DNA of 64,000 bases, from assembly GCA_942491945.1 (NCBI GenBank), contig CALODD010000067.1, positions 1 to 64,000 on the forward strand, read 5' to 3'. Made by a program: the position numbers and the translations under genes. The notes beneath the pieces were generated by a model that was not told the origin of the DNA, did not search any database, and was given only the letters and a program-made list of their open reading frames with translations. How positions within the stretch are numbered: position 1 is the first letter of the stretch; each line of letters starts with the position of its first letter. Of the stretch, positions 1 through 8,524 are shown piece after piece. Source of the stretch: JAJDYQ01 sp942491945. GTDB taxonomy: Bacteria > Pseudomonadota > Gammaproteobacteria > JAJDYQ01.

Positions 1-207
1 CTGTCGCTCATAGTCTGATTTCGCCTGCACATACAGCCAGCGAATCTTCTCGTTAGTGTGGTCACTCAACTGGTAATCGAGTTCCCAATGACCTGTAAAA
101 TCGATGACCTCTCGCTTCACGACCTTGTCCTTCGCCATTGCGGGTATACAAGGCAAAAGCATAAAGCACAACAATAAGACGGGGTTCAAAGGTGATCTAA
201 AGCGCAT
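1..207 (-). CDS. Hypothetical exported protein, N-terminal part (runs off window)
   Basis: An open frame of 69 codons starts with ATG at 207 and runs off the left edge. The first 25 or so residues look like a Sec signal peptide: two Arg near the start, then a hydrophobic run (VLLLCFMLLPCIPAMA) with a plausible cleavage after AMA. The mature part begins KDKVVKREVIDFTGHWELDY, a 'tissue-fold' style opening (GHWELDY) seen in small periplasmic proteins of gammaproteobacteria. The cysteine before IPAMA lacks a good lipobox, so a soluble periplasmic location is more likely than a lipoprotein. No function can be assigned. Confidence 0.55.
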   Translation of the reverse strand, partial: MRFRSPLNPVLLLCFMLLPCIPAMAKDKVVKREVIDFTGHWELDYQLSDHTNEKIRWLYVQAKSDYERQ

Positions 208-278
208 GACATCCCAAGAGGATAATGAGGCAGGTGGCTAGGAGCGTATTATGTTTGAAAGCAATCAAACAAAACAGT

Positions 279-1640
279 TCAACCGGCACTTAGCATCCGG
301 AACTGATCCTTTATCATCGCCGCACTCTCGCGCAGGTCGACAATCACGGGCAGGTAGTAGTCGCCGCCCTTTTCAAGCGCATGAATCGCTTTTGCCGGAT
401 AAGGCGCAAGCTCAGGGACCCAGTGTTTGATATAAGCGCAATCCCGGTCGAACTTCTGCTGCTGCCGCCACGGATTAAAAACCCTGAAGTATGGCTGCGC
501 ATCACAACCCGTCGAGGCGCCCCATTGCCAGTTGCCGTTGTTCACTGCCGGCTCATAATCAATAAGATATCTGGCGAAATGTGCCTCCCCGACTCGCCAG
601 TCCATACGAAGATTTTTGGTCAGAAAAGAGGCAACGACCATGCGAACGCGATTGTGCATATAACCGGTTGCCATCAGTTCCCGCATTCCCGCATCAATCA
701 GCGGGAAACCGGTTCTGCCAGCGCACCAGGCTTTAAGTTTTTCTTCATCGGAAACCCAGGGTATGGCGTCATATCTGCGGCGAAAGGCATGTCTGAATAC
801 GTGTGGGAAATGCACACCTATCTGCAGGTAGAAATCCCGCCAATAAAGTTGGCGTATCAGGTCATGGTCAATCCCCAGGTTTTCCTTAACCGCCTGGTAG
901 ACCTCCCGCGGTGAACAGGTGCCGAACCTCAAGTGAGCAGATAACATGCTGGTATGCGCGGACGCGGGAACATCTCTTAGATCAAAATATTTTTGCAGAC
1001 CGGGCAGCTTTTCGAGGGCTCGAGCAGCCCCTGCAACTCCTGGCTCGAAAGTGTCAAGCTCAAGCTTCATGTATTGCTTCAACAGATCAACTTCGTTGAG
1101 CGCAAGCGAAGGAGCGCCAATGACATATCTTGCATCTACATTAACGGTATCGGGTTCACCGATAAAATACTCTCGCGCCTTGTTGAAATAGGGCGTGAAC
1201 ACCGTATATGGCAGTCCATCTTTTTTAAGTACCGCGCCCGGCGGGTTCAGCATGATGTCGTTGACGTTGTTGAAGCGGATACCGCCAGCCTGACAATGTG
1301 CCGCCAATGCCTCGTCACGACGCTGTCCAAGTGGACTGTACTCACGATTGAGATACAAGGCGCTGCAGTTACATTCCGTCAGCAGATTTCCAATTTCCTC
1401 TGTTGGATCACCAATGCGGATAACCAACTGGCCACCCCGCTCTTTCAGTTGCTGGCCAAGCGCAGCCACCGACTGAAACAAAAAGGCAAGACGCCGGGTT
1501 GCGTGTGTCCATTTTGCCAGCAGTGAACTGTCGATGATAAACGCCGTTACAACTTCTTCTGAATCTCGAATTGCAGCGTTAAGTGCCGTGTTGTCACTTA
1601 GCCGCAAATCCCGCCTGAAGACAAACAGAGACCTGCTCAT
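279..1640 (-). CDS. phrB: Deoxyribodipyrimidine photolyase (CPD class I)
   Basis: This 453-residue protein is a full-length DNA photolyase, which uses light and FADH to split cyclobutane pyrimidine dimers. The N-terminal alpha/beta antenna domain opens with LFVFRRDLRLSDN. The C-terminal helical FAD domain contains WRDF (about 267), the GYMHNRVRM segment (about 326-334) and NNGNWQWGASTGCD (about 367-380), followed by YFRVFNPWRQ, all hallmarks of the cryptochrome/photolyase family. Length and motifs fit the E. coli PhrB class rather than a cryptochrome-DASH. It begins with ATG 22 bp beyond the stop of the acyl-CoA synthetase gene on the same strand, so the two may be co-transcribed, though they have no obvious functional link. 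Confidence 0.93.
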   Translation of the reverse strand: MSRSLFVFRRDLRLSDNTALNAAIRDSEEVVTAFIIDSSLLAKWTHATRRLAFLFQSVAALGQQLKERGGQLVIRIGDPTEEIGNLLTECNCSALYLNREYSPLGQRRDEALAAHCQAGGIRFNNVNDIMLNPPGAVLKKDGLPYTVFTPYFNKAREYFIGEPDTVNVDARYVIGAPSLALNEVDLLKQYMKLELDTFEPGVAGAARALEKLPGLQKYFDLRDVPASAHTSMLSAHLRFGTCSPREVYQAVKENLGIDHDLIRQLYWRDFYLQIGVHFPHVFRHAFRRRYDAIPWVSDEEKLKAWCAGRTGFPLIDAGMRELMATGYMHNRVRMVVASFLTKNLRMDWRVGEAHFARYLIDYEPAVNNGNWQWGASTGCDAQPYFRVFNPWRQQQKFDRDCAYIKHWVPELAPYPAKAIHALEKGGDYYLPVIVDLRESAAMIKDQFRMLSAG

Positions 1641-1662
1641 TTAATCGTCAAGCCATTCTCAA

Positions 1663-3330
1663 TCAAGCGAGTGTCGCAACAAACGCAGAACGTAATGACC
1701 GTTTATCAATCTTGCCGGAGGCAATCCTGGGCAAGTTGGAATCACTGAAGTGAATGTATTTCGGAATCTTGAAGCGAGCGATTCGCTCTAACAAAAACCC
1801 GCGCAGCTCATCTTCATCAAGAGGACCATCGGTGAATATTGTTGCGCCCACCTCTTCACCCAGTCTTTCATCAGGCACGGCATAAACCGAGGCTTCGATG
1901 ACCTTTGGATGCTCAAGCAATCCCGCCTCAACTTCTGCACAACCGATATTCTCACCACCGCGGATCACCAGATCCTTGATCCGGTCAACGATATACAGAT
2001 AGCCTTCTTCATCTATGTAAGCGACATCGCCGGTTCGCAGCCAGCCGTCAACAAAAGTTTCCGCGTTCGCTTCAGGTCGCTTCCAGTAGCCCTGAATAAT
2101 TGATACCCCCCTGATCTGCAGCTCACCGCGTTCACCGGCAGGTAGCGCATGTCCTGCCTCGTTCACAACACGGATATCCAGCACCGCCGAGCAGCGCCCT
2201 GAACTGCCTGGATGGTCGACATAGTCGAGTCCGCCGATGCCTGTACCAATGGCATTGGTTTCTGTCATGCCCCAGCCCGTGTTCGGCAGCGCTCGCTCAA
2301 AGGTTCCGGCGATATTCTTCACCTGCTCCGGTGCACGCGGCGCTCCGCCGCCACCGACAACCAGAAGACTGCCCAGATTCCGGGTGGTGGTTCTGGCTGC
2401 TTTGACCAGATCACCAGTCATTGCCGCGGGTGCAACAAATGACGCAATCTTTTCTTCTTCAATTAATCTCATCGCCTCTTGAACGTCCCATTTGTACATG
2501 CAGACCATTTTTCGCTGCGAGCGGTAGCTGGAAAGCATCACCGCATGCGACCCGGTAGCATGAAACAGCGGTACAGCAAGCAATGTTGCAACCTGATGTT
2601 CCATCTCGGGTGGAGCCACCCCTGTTAAAAGCTGACCGATCTGGCCTTCAAGCTCCCAGGACAGCAGTGCATTGACGATATTGCGATGACAGGACACAGC
2701 GCCTTTTGGATGGCCTGTTGAACCCGACGTATACAATATTGTCGCGGGATCATTGGGATCGATTTCAACCGCCGGGAGTTCGGATGCATCAGCTGCCTGC
2801 AGCAGGTCCTGTAGATGCCGAACGCCCTCGGGCAACGGGCGCAAGGGTCGAACAGCAATTACTGACAGTTCGAGCCTGGCGCGAATCGGTTCCAGACGAT
2901 CGAGCCGCTCCTGGTCAGCGAGCAGTACCTTGCTGCCGCTATCAGTCAGCCCGTACTCCAGTTCTTCAGTGGTCCAGAGTGCATTCATGGCAACCGCAAC
3001 TGCACCAATTGATGTGACCGCATTAAAGCTCATCACCCACTCGGGGAAGTTCCGCATGGAAATCGCCACCCTGTCGCCCTTCACAATGCCGTAGGTTTCG
3101 GTCAGCACCTGGGCAATTTTCATCACCTGCGCATGGGTTTCCTCAAAGCTGTAGCGTTCTTTCTCATAGACAAGAAACGTGGCATCACTTCTTGCACCCT
3201 CGAACAGGTCACGCAAGGTTAGCGGCGCGTTTTTAAACATTCGGCACGGTCGTCCCCAGACTTCTGCAGGCACAATCTCGTAGTCCTTTCCGGCCGAGGT
3301 CAATTGCTCAATGGCTTCCAGTCGATTCAT
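1663..3330 (-). CDS. AMP-dependent acyl-CoA synthetase/ligase
   Basis: A 555-residue class I adenylate-forming enzyme. It would activate a carboxylic acid to acyl-AMP and then to the CoA thioester. The P-loop-like TSGSTGHPKG lies at about 201-210, the GWGMTET motif at about 352-358, RTGDVAYIDEEGYLYIVDR at about 432-450 and the catalytic lysine in IASGKIDKR near 540. The length matches medium/long-chain acyl-CoA ligases. The substrate cannot be read from sequence. The neighbouring PhyH-type oxygenase, SDRs and amidohydrolase suggest catabolism of a branched or cyclic acid. A 12-bp tandem repeat lies just upstream (3395-3442). Confidence 0.88.
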   Translation of the reverse strand: MNRLEAIEQLTSAGKDYEIVPAEVWGRPCRMFKNAPLTLRDLFEGARSDATFLVYEKERYSFEETHAQVMKIAQVLTETYGIVKGDRVAISMRNFPEWVMSFNAVTSIGAVAVAMNALWTTEELEYGLTDSGSKVLLADQERLDRLEPIRARLELSVIAVRPLRPLPEGVRHLQDLLQAADASELPAVEIDPNDPATILYTSGSTGHPKGAVSCHRNIVNALLSWELEGQIGQLLTGVAPPEMEHQVATLLAVPLFHATGSHAVMLSSYRSQRKMVCMYKWDVQEAMRLIEEEKIASFVAPAAMTGDLVKAARTTTRNLGSLLVVGGGGAPRAPEQVKNIAGTFERALPNTGWGMTETNAIGTGIGGLDYVDHPGSSGRCSAVLDIRVVNEAGHALPAGERGELQIRGVSIIQGYWKRPEANAETFVDGWLRTGDVAYIDEEGYLYIVDRIKDLVIRGGENIGCAEVEAGLLEHPKVIEASVYAVPDERLGEEVGATIFTDGPLDEDELRGFLLERIARFKIPKYIHFSDSNLPRIASGKIDKRSLRSAFVATLA

Positions 3331-3394
3331 ACTTATCTCTTGTGTTTATTGGTTTGCACACGCTTCAGTCGAACTGATTGTCGAGTAAAAGGTT

Positions 3395-3442
3395 GTGTGA
3401 ATGGTCGTGTAACTGATCGTGTAAATGGTCGTGTAAATGGTC
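3395..3442. repeat. 12-bp tandem repeat, four units
   Basis: Four back-to-back 12-bp units lie in the spacer between the acyl-CoA synthetase and the oxygenase gene: GTGTGAATGGTC, GTGTAACTGATC, GTGTAAATGGTC, GTGTAAATGGTC. A partial unit (GTGTCG) follows. The array lies 65 bp ahead of the synthetase start codon. Similar 12-13 bp arrays occur in other spacers of this block. Confidence 0.85.
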
Positions 3443-3474
3443 GTGTCGTTAAAAGTTGAATATGTGTGGTTGTA

Positions 3475-4620
3475 TCAGATATGCAGGTCTCGCAGATTAT
3501 AATTTTTCAGGATTGACTCTCGGGTTTCCTCGCTCCATTGATTTTCCGCCTCATAACCAGCAAGTGGCTGATAAACATAACGATCTTCTTGCGGGTAACG
3601 CTGGGCACGCGCATCAATAGCAAGTGCAATAATTCGGGATCGTTCCCTGATTCGCGCTTCATCATAGTGAACCACCTGCCCATTCAGCAGTTGTGCATCG
3701 GCATTTAATACAGATCGGCGACGATGAAAACCAAATCCCACGGAAACTCGCAGGTCAGGCGATGTATTGGCAAAAGAACCATGCACTACCTGGCGGTTAC
3801 ACATCACCACGTCACCGGGCTCACAGATCATGGGCACGGCGTCTGCAATTCGATCTCCTGTTCCATCAACAACAAGCTCTTTCAGGTTTAGTTTGCCTTT
3901 CAGATGCGTACCGGGCACAACCCAAACCGCATTTGCAGCAGTGCAGCCATACACCTGGCACATAAAATTAAATCCGTGCGTACCGCCATCCAACTCAGCG
4001 GATGACCAGTGTGTTGTCGCATCCTGGTGCCAGGCAACAGACGCGCCCAGGCCGGGTTGCTTGATAAAAATCGCTTCATTAAAAGGCGTAAAATCAGGGC
4101 CGTTGATCGCCTCGGCGACCTGTAGCAATTGCGGATGCCCATAGAGTCGCAGACAGGAGTCCATCACATGCAATGTCCCGAACACAACCTGCACAACATA
4201 TTCCGGTGCATCTTCCGGCGCCTCCGGTGCAATCATCGCAATCTGGTGTCGGCCTGCATTCTTGGCTGTACCGCCAACAGGATCGGCAAGGGGCTTTACC
4301 AGGGAAAAGGGCGGAATCGCCAGATCTGAACCAATGGCCGGGTTTCCCATGGCGTCGGTTTTGGCCTTGTATGTGTGCGGGGCGCGCGCCAGTACAGCCG
4401 CAAGCTCAGTTTCTATATCGTTAAGCTCGTCACGGCCAACCACGTGTTTGAACACGTAAAACCCGCAACGCCAATAGGCTTCAAGAATGTCATCCGCCAG
4501 CGTGCCATCATCCTTGAAATGGATGGCTCCCCGATTACCGAGCGCCAATGCCCGGCGTTCCCCGTCTGCCAGATAATCGGCCATGGCATCGGCATGTTGA
4601 TGCGCTGTCACACTTGCCAT
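3475..4620 (-). CDS. Phytanoyl-CoA dioxygenase (PhyH) family Fe(II)/2-oxoglutarate oxygenase
   Basis: A 381-residue member of the PhyH family of non-haem iron, 2-oxoglutarate-dependent oxygenases. The metal-binding HxD is in AWHQDATTHW (His about 198, Asp about 200). The distal His is in VVHGSFANTSPDLRVSVGF (about 280), with the 2-oxoglutarate-binding Arg about 11 residues later. The start at 4620 is chosen because a strong GGAGGGAG ribosome site lies 6-14 bp ahead; an in-frame ATG at 4689 is less likely. The family hydroxylates small molecules, often alpha to a carboxyl-CoA. The substrate is unknown, but the flanking acyl-CoA ligase and dehydrogenases support a catabolic role. Confidence 0.85.
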   Translation of the reverse strand: MASVTAHQHADAMADYLADGERRALALGNRGAIHFKDDGTLADDILEAYWRCGFYVFKHVVGRDELNDIETELAAVLARAPHTYKAKTDAMGNPAIGSDLAIPPFSLVKPLADPVGGTAKNAGRHQIAMIAPEAPEDAPEYVVQVVFGTLHVMDSCLRLYGHPQLLQVAEAINGPDFTPFNEAIFIKQPGLGASVAWHQDATTHWSSAELDGGTHGFNFMCQVYGCTAANAVWVVPGTHLKGKLNLKELVVDGTGDRIADAVPMICEPGDVVMCNRQVVHGSFANTSPDLRVSVGFGFHRRRSVLNADAQLLNGQVVHYDEARIRERSRIIALAIDARAQRYPQEDRYVYQPLAGYEAENQWSEETRESILKNYNLRDLHI

Positions 4621-4711
4621 TTTTTCTCCCTCCGACTGATCGAACGCGGATATCCCGCCAACACTACACGGCTTCAAATTCCGGGACAACTCCTGTTCCG
4701 TCTTACACGCA

Positions 4712-4743
4712 CATCAGCCATGCGCATCAGCCATCCACATCAG
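4712..4743. repeat. 13-bp tandem repeat, two and a half units
   Basis: The units are CATCAGCCATGCG, CATCAGCCATCCA and a partial CATCAG, placed back to back in the divergent spacer between the PhyH-type oxygenase (minus) and the SDR (plus). It is the same kind of micro-repeat seen in the other block A spacers, although the sequence is unrelated. Confidence 0.75.
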
Positions 4744-4858
4744 AGATTCCCCAAGTTGCATTTGACGCCCTGATTGGTTCATTGTCTGATTAAAGCCAAC
4801 TATCTATGGCTAGCTATCCAGGGCCATCAACAAAAACCATAAAAACGGAGTATCAGGT

Positions 4859-5710
4859 ATGAAACTGGAAGGAAGAGTCGCCATTGTCAGCGCTGCGGGC
4901 CGCGGCATCGGAAAAGGGATTGCACTGGGGCTGGCGGCAGAAGGCGCAACAGTTGTGGTTAACTCTTACAGTGCAGATACCACCGCGGCAACCGTCGCCG
5001 CAATTGAGGCTGCCGGAGGTAAGGCTGTTTGTATGCCAGGCGATATCACGCAACCAGACATGATCCTAAAGACCGTTGCTGAAACCCTCGAGAAATTTGG
5101 CCAGATCGATATTCTGGTTAACAACGTGGGGGCCGGATCAAAATCAAACGAGGCGGTGCCCGAGGGACCTCTCGGTCCTGTTGCCGCAACCTGGAACATG
5201 CTCTACAAACAAAACCTGCTACCAACGGTGCTGATGACCGAGGCAGTTGTGCCCCACATGAAAGAGCGTACGTCCGGCAAAATTGTGCATATCTCTTCGA
5301 TTGCCGGTCGAACGCCCATGTCGGATCGAATGCTGAAGTTTTTTGTGCCACCTGGCTACGGCGCCATGAAGGCCGCCCTGATCAGTTACACCCAGACCAT
5401 GGCGGAGTTACTCGGCCCGCACAATATCAATGTCAATTCGGTGTGCCCGGGCATTGTTTATACCGATGCCTGGAAAGGGAACGCAGAACGGGCGGTTAAT
5501 TCACTGCCGGAGTTTAAAGGGCGGGAAGCGCGCGAATGGTTCGAGGGTATCGCCCGGGGTGACTATCCTCACATTTTTGACAGAACCCCCATGCGCCGCG
5601 AGCAAACAGTAGAAGATATCGCCAATGCGGTTGTTTTCCTTTGCGCTGAAGATTCCATGAACATCACCGGTCAGTCTCTGATGGTTGACGGCGGTATGGT
5701 TAAAATCTAA
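4859..5710 (+). CDS. SDR family NAD(P)-dependent oxidoreductase
   Basis: A 283-residue short-chain dehydrogenase/reductase. The nucleotide-binding loop is AAGRGIGKG (about 13-21), preceded by a beta strand (VAIVSA). It has NNVGAG in place of the usual NNAG, a catalytic Ser in the VHISSIAGR segment, and YGAMKAA supplying the YxxxK pair. The carboxy end GQSLMVDGGMVKI is typical of classical SDRs that reduce or oxidise hydroxy/keto groups, often acyl-CoA intermediates. An ACGGAG ribosome site lies about 10 bp ahead of the ATG. It is divergent from the oxygenase gene and upstream of the amidohydrolase, probably as one unit. Confidence 0.88.
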   Translation: MKLEGRVAIVSAAGRGIGKGIALGLAAEGATVVVNSYSADTTAATVAAIEAAGGKAVCMPGDITQPDMILKTVAETLEKFGQIDILVNNVGAGSKSNEAVPEGPLGPVAATWNMLYKQNLLPTVLMTEAVVPHMKERTSGKIVHISSIAGRTPMSDRMLKFFVPPGYGAMKAALISYTQTMAELLGPHNINVNSVCPGIVYTDAWKGNAERAVNSLPEFKGREAREWFEGIARGDYPHIFDRTPMRREQTVEDIANAVVFLCAEDSMNITGQSLMVDGGMVKI

Positions 5711-5796
5711 CCGAAGGCCCGTGGAAGATGCAGCAATGTCGTGGCTGGAACTTATCTGCCAATAAGGCTACCCTGCTGGGCTGCTCTATTAGAAGC

Positions 5797-5855
5797 ACGC
5801 TATTTAAAGTACGCTATTTACCAAGAACTACTTACCAAAAGCTATTTATCCAAAG
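5797..5855. repeat. Degenerate tandem repeat, about 14-15 bp units
   Basis: Recurring CGCTATTTA or GCTATTTA cores with related flanks (CACGCTATTTAAAG, TACGCTATTTACCAAG, AGCTATTTATCCAAAG) and an intervening CTACTTACCAAA fill the spacer directly ahead of the amidohydrolase ribosome site. The units are imperfect, so the exact period is uncertain. Confidence 0.6.
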
Positions 5856-5870
5856 TAGGAGAATACCAGC

Positions 5871-7049
5871 ATGACCTATGCACCCGATCATCGTCCGTTT
5901 TACGATGCCGACAGCCATATCATGGAGTTGCCGAATTTCCTGAAGGCGTACGCAGACCCAAAAATTAGAGACGAAATCCCGGAGGTCAGCTATAGCGCGT
6001 CACTGGTGACCGATGAGGAAGTGGCTATCATCATGGAGCAGGGCGGCCGGCACTCCGACGAGCATATCGCGGCACAGATCGCGCTTGGCGATAAACTGAT
6101 TGAAAGCTCGAAGGAAATTCAGGCGCTTGGCGCATTTGCCAAGTCTGACAGAACAACTGCGATGGACCTGCTTGGGTTCAAAAAACAGCTTGTCTTTGCA
6201 ACACACAGCGTCGCATTTCCATTCCATCCCAGCCAGAAAAAGCCGCTCAACTTACGCTATGGCGCAACCCGAGCGCACAATCGTCACATGATTGATTTCT
6301 GCGCTGATGACAATCGTCTTATGGGCGTCGGCATCGTGCCGCTGGATGATCCGGCATCAGCAATCGAAGAACTCGAATTTGCACTCAAATCCGGCTTACA
6401 AGCCATCTGGGTACCACATCGCTCAGCGGGTGAACGCTCTCCCGGTCACATAGACCTCGAAAACTTCTGGGCAATGCTCGCCGAATCAGGCACACCCTTT
6501 GTGCTGCATGTTGGCGGTGCACCACTGCAGGCATTAAAGGCCTGGAGCAATAATGGGCGTGCGGCGGTACGCGACTGGATGGGTGGCGGTGAAAACGTCA
6601 GGACAAAAGACGCGTCCGTGATGCACCAGCCACCGGAGACTTTTATCTCGATGCTGTTACTCGATGGTGTGCTTAATCGTCATCCAACCCTGCGCGGCGC
6701 GGCGGTTGAACTTGGCGCAGGTTGGGTACCTGAAATGGTTCGACGTCTCGACTGGGTAAGTAAAATCTACGGCAAGGTTGATGAGTCAGTCAGATTTGAA
6801 CGTACGCCGTCGCAGCAACTGACCGAACAAATGGGCTTTACGCCGTTCCCCCACGAAGACGTGGCCAATCTGATCGATCAGTCGAATCCTGACCTGTATC
6901 TGTTTTCGTCAGACTATCCACACGTGGAGGGTGGACGTAATCCAATTGGCAAGTTCGAGAAGTCTCTGGATGGTCGGGAAGAGCTGGAGAAAGACAAATT
7001 TTATAGTGAAAACTTTTTACGCCTCTGGCCGGAGGCAGGTGTTGCCTGA
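5871..7049 (+). CDS. Amidohydrolase 2 family metal-dependent hydrolase
   Basis: A 392-residue TIM-barrel hydrolase of the amidohydrolase-2 group, which includes ACMSD-like decarboxylases and C-C bond hydrolases. The first metal motif is DADSH near residue 12-16. A conserved FVLHVGGAP strand lies near 205, and SSDYPHVEGGRNPIGKFEKSL near 345-365 provides the late Asp and the family's C-terminal signature. A GTAGGAG ribosome site precedes the ATG. The gene overlaps the next small gene by 8 bp. Homologues often sit with SDR and acyl-CoA genes in aromatic or terpenoid breakdown; the actual substrate is unknown. Confidence 0.85.
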   Translation: MTYAPDHRPFYDADSHIMELPNFLKAYADPKIRDEIPEVSYSASLVTDEEVAIIMEQGGRHSDEHIAAQIALGDKLIESSKEIQALGAFAKSDRTTAMDLLGFKKQLVFATHSVAFPFHPSQKKPLNLRYGATRAHNRHMIDFCADDNRLMGVGIVPLDDPASAIEELEFALKSGLQAIWVPHRSAGERSPGHIDLENFWAMLAESGTPFVLHVGGAPLQALKAWSNNGRAAVRDWMGGGENVRTKDASVMHQPPETFISMLLLDGVLNRHPTLRGAAVELGAGWVPEMVRRLDWVSKIYGKVDESVRFERTPSQQLTEQMGFTPFPHEDVANLIDQSNPDLYLFSSDYPHVEGGRNPIGKFEKSLDGREELEKDKFYSENFLRLWPEAGVA

Positions 7050-7539
7050 TTTAGATAAAGAGCTAAAAAAAGAGCTCGAAATACCCAACTTTGGCAAGCT
7101 CCTGGCACCGCATCTCGGCGCGGTGCCAATGGAAGCCTATCCTTATCTGCTATCCGAACTGGAACGTACTGCTGCCGAACGATATCGCGGATGGGCTCAG
7201 GCTGTGCCCGAACATGCAAGAGGCATACTCGCCTGCGCTGAGCGTGAAGACGAAATTGCCGATATCGCTGCAGCGCTGGTCCCCGTTTCAGATGAGCACC
7301 GCACATTGGTGGCTGGTATCATGCCGGCAGCGAAAAAAACGTATTACAGCGCGTTCGAGGGACTCACAGCAATCGAGCAGATGACCATTCAGGCGAACGC
7401 GGAAAGGCAGGGAGCCGGTGCCTGGCAAGGCCTGAAAGCAGCCTACCCCAAACATGTGGACACACTGGATAAACTGTCGGCGATTGAACTGCGAAGCGCA
7501 GACTACCTCGACGAATTGCTGGCAACGATCAAGCCTTAA
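7042..7539 (+). CDS. Small hypothetical protein translationally coupled to amidohydrolase
   Basis: A reading frame of about 165 codons begins inside the end of the amidohydrolase gene. A GGAGG site at 7031-7035 lies 6 bp ahead of a TTG at 7042 (GTG at 7039 is the alternative). I prefer TTG because of the spacing; a start farther upstream would overlap the amidohydrolase by more than 100 bp in an unlikely frame. The protein is acidic, mostly helical and lacks membrane segments or a signal peptide (PDLDKELKKELEIPNFGKLL at the start, SADYLDELLATIKP at the end). I do not recognise the family. Coupling suggests it works with the amidohydrolase or its pathway. Confidence 0.65.
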   Translation: MPDLDKELKKELEIPNFGKLLAPHLGAVPMEAYPYLLSELERTAAERYRGWAQAVPEHARGILACAEREDEIADIAAALVPVSDEHRTLVAGIMPAAKKTYYSAFEGLTAIEQMTIQANAERQGAGAWQGLKAAYPKHVDTLDKLSAIELRSADYLDELLATIKP

Positions 7540-7546
7540 CAGCCTG

Positions 7547-8386
7547 TTAGCCGCCAAACCCTGAAAAGAGGGAATTGTCCCGGGTCATTGCCTCAATCCG
7601 TTTGCGTAGCACCTCTTTCCACTCGGGATGGGTGAGTATCCAGAATTCGTTGCCAATGATTCCGCGCATCACCAGATCAGCAACTTCTGCAGGGTCCATT
7701 CCCCTGGCCAGCAACTGACCCGCGTTTTCCTCAAACCGCTTCTCTGCCTCGGAAGACTGATGGTCACTGGCTGAAGCGGCTTCCCGGTTGCGTTTGCTTT
7801 CAACAATCCGGGTATTAATTGCACCGGGGCAAAGCACTGAAGCAGACACTGCGGATTTCGCCGCAGCCAGTTCCATGCGAAGCGTTTCCGTGATCGCCAC
7901 AACACCAAATTTGCTCACGTTATAGGGCCCAATTGTTGGTGAAGCCTGCAGGCCTGCGGTTGACGCAGTGTTGACGATATGGCCTTCTCCTGCCTGTTTA
8001 ATCAACGGCAGAAAGGCTTTGATGCCATAAATCACACTCCACAGGTCCACACCCAGCACCCATTCCCAGTCAGCAATCGTAAGCTCCTCCAGCGGACCTG
8101 ATACCACCACACCCGCGTTATTGTGCACAATATTGACGCTACCGAACGCATCCATCGTCGCCGCTGCCAATGCCTGAACCTGATCCCATTTTGAGACATC
8201 GGTCTGCACACCAATCACTTCATGACCCTGCGCCTGCAGTGACGCGACAACCTCATTCAGTGTCGTAGTCTCGATATCCGAAAGTACAACTTTCATCTTT
8301 TCCTGCGCAAACCGGGTCGCAACTGCCTTGCCTATACCACTTGCAGCACCAGTTACTACAGCAACCTTTCCAGCAAAATCCTTCAT
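7547..8386 (-). CDS. SDR family NAD(P)-dependent oxidoreductase
   Basis: A 279-residue short-chain dehydrogenase. It has TGAASGIGKA (about 12-21), an early Asp in VVLSDIE that would favour NAD, HNNAGVVVSG in the middle strand, a Ser in NTASTAGL and YNVSK as the YxxxK catalytic pair. The start at 8386 has an AAGGAGC ribosome site; the in-frame ATG 114 bp farther up would run through a tandem repeat and is less likely. It converges with the small coupled gene (7 bp between stops). The role is probably oxidation or reduction of a pathway intermediate. Confidence 0.87.
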   Translation of the reverse strand: MKDFAGKVAVVTGAASGIGKAVATRFAQEKMKVVLSDIETTTLNEVVASLQAQGHEVIGVQTDVSKWDQVQALAAATMDAFGSVNIVHNNAGVVVSGPLEELTIADWEWVLGVDLWSVIYGIKAFLPLIKQAGEGHIVNTASTAGLQASPTIGPYNVSKFGVVAITETLRMELAAAKSAVSASVLCPGAINTRIVESKRNREAASASDHQSSEAEKRFEENAGQLLARGMDPAEVADLVMRGIIGNEFWILTHPEWKEVLRKRIEAMTRDNSLFSGFGG

Positions 8387-8450
8387 CAAATGCTCCTTTG
8401 TTTTTTTGCTCACAGAATCAAGCGGCATCAACCATGCACTGAAGTCCTCA

Positions 8451-8498
8451 TGTAGTAAAGAGTGTAGTAAAGGTTGGAGTGAAGCGTTCAGTAAAACC
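8451..8498. repeat. Degenerate 12-bp tandem repeat, four units
   Basis: The units TGTAGTAAAGAG, TGTAGTAAAGGT, TGGAGTGAAGCG and TTCAGTAAAACC follow each other without a gap about 65 bp ahead of the SDR start codon. The period, copy number and distance to the start are the same as in the array ahead of the acyl-CoA synthetase, but the sequence differs. Confidence 0.75.
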
Positions 8499-8524
8499 AA
8501 TTGCGTAATGGCACAGTAAAATCA

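Noticed and set aside
381..914. A long plus-strand reading frame over the photolyase gene
   Set aside because: It lies wholly antisense to a gene with clear family motifs and has no ribosome site or recognisable domain.
3395..3442. A CRISPR-like array
   Set aside because: The units are 12 bp, abut without spacers and are imperfect. No cas gene is present.
4375..4773. A plus-strand frame over the start of the PhyH-type gene
   Set aside because: It is antisense to the oxygenase N-terminus and runs through the tandem repeat spacer; no motif is seen.
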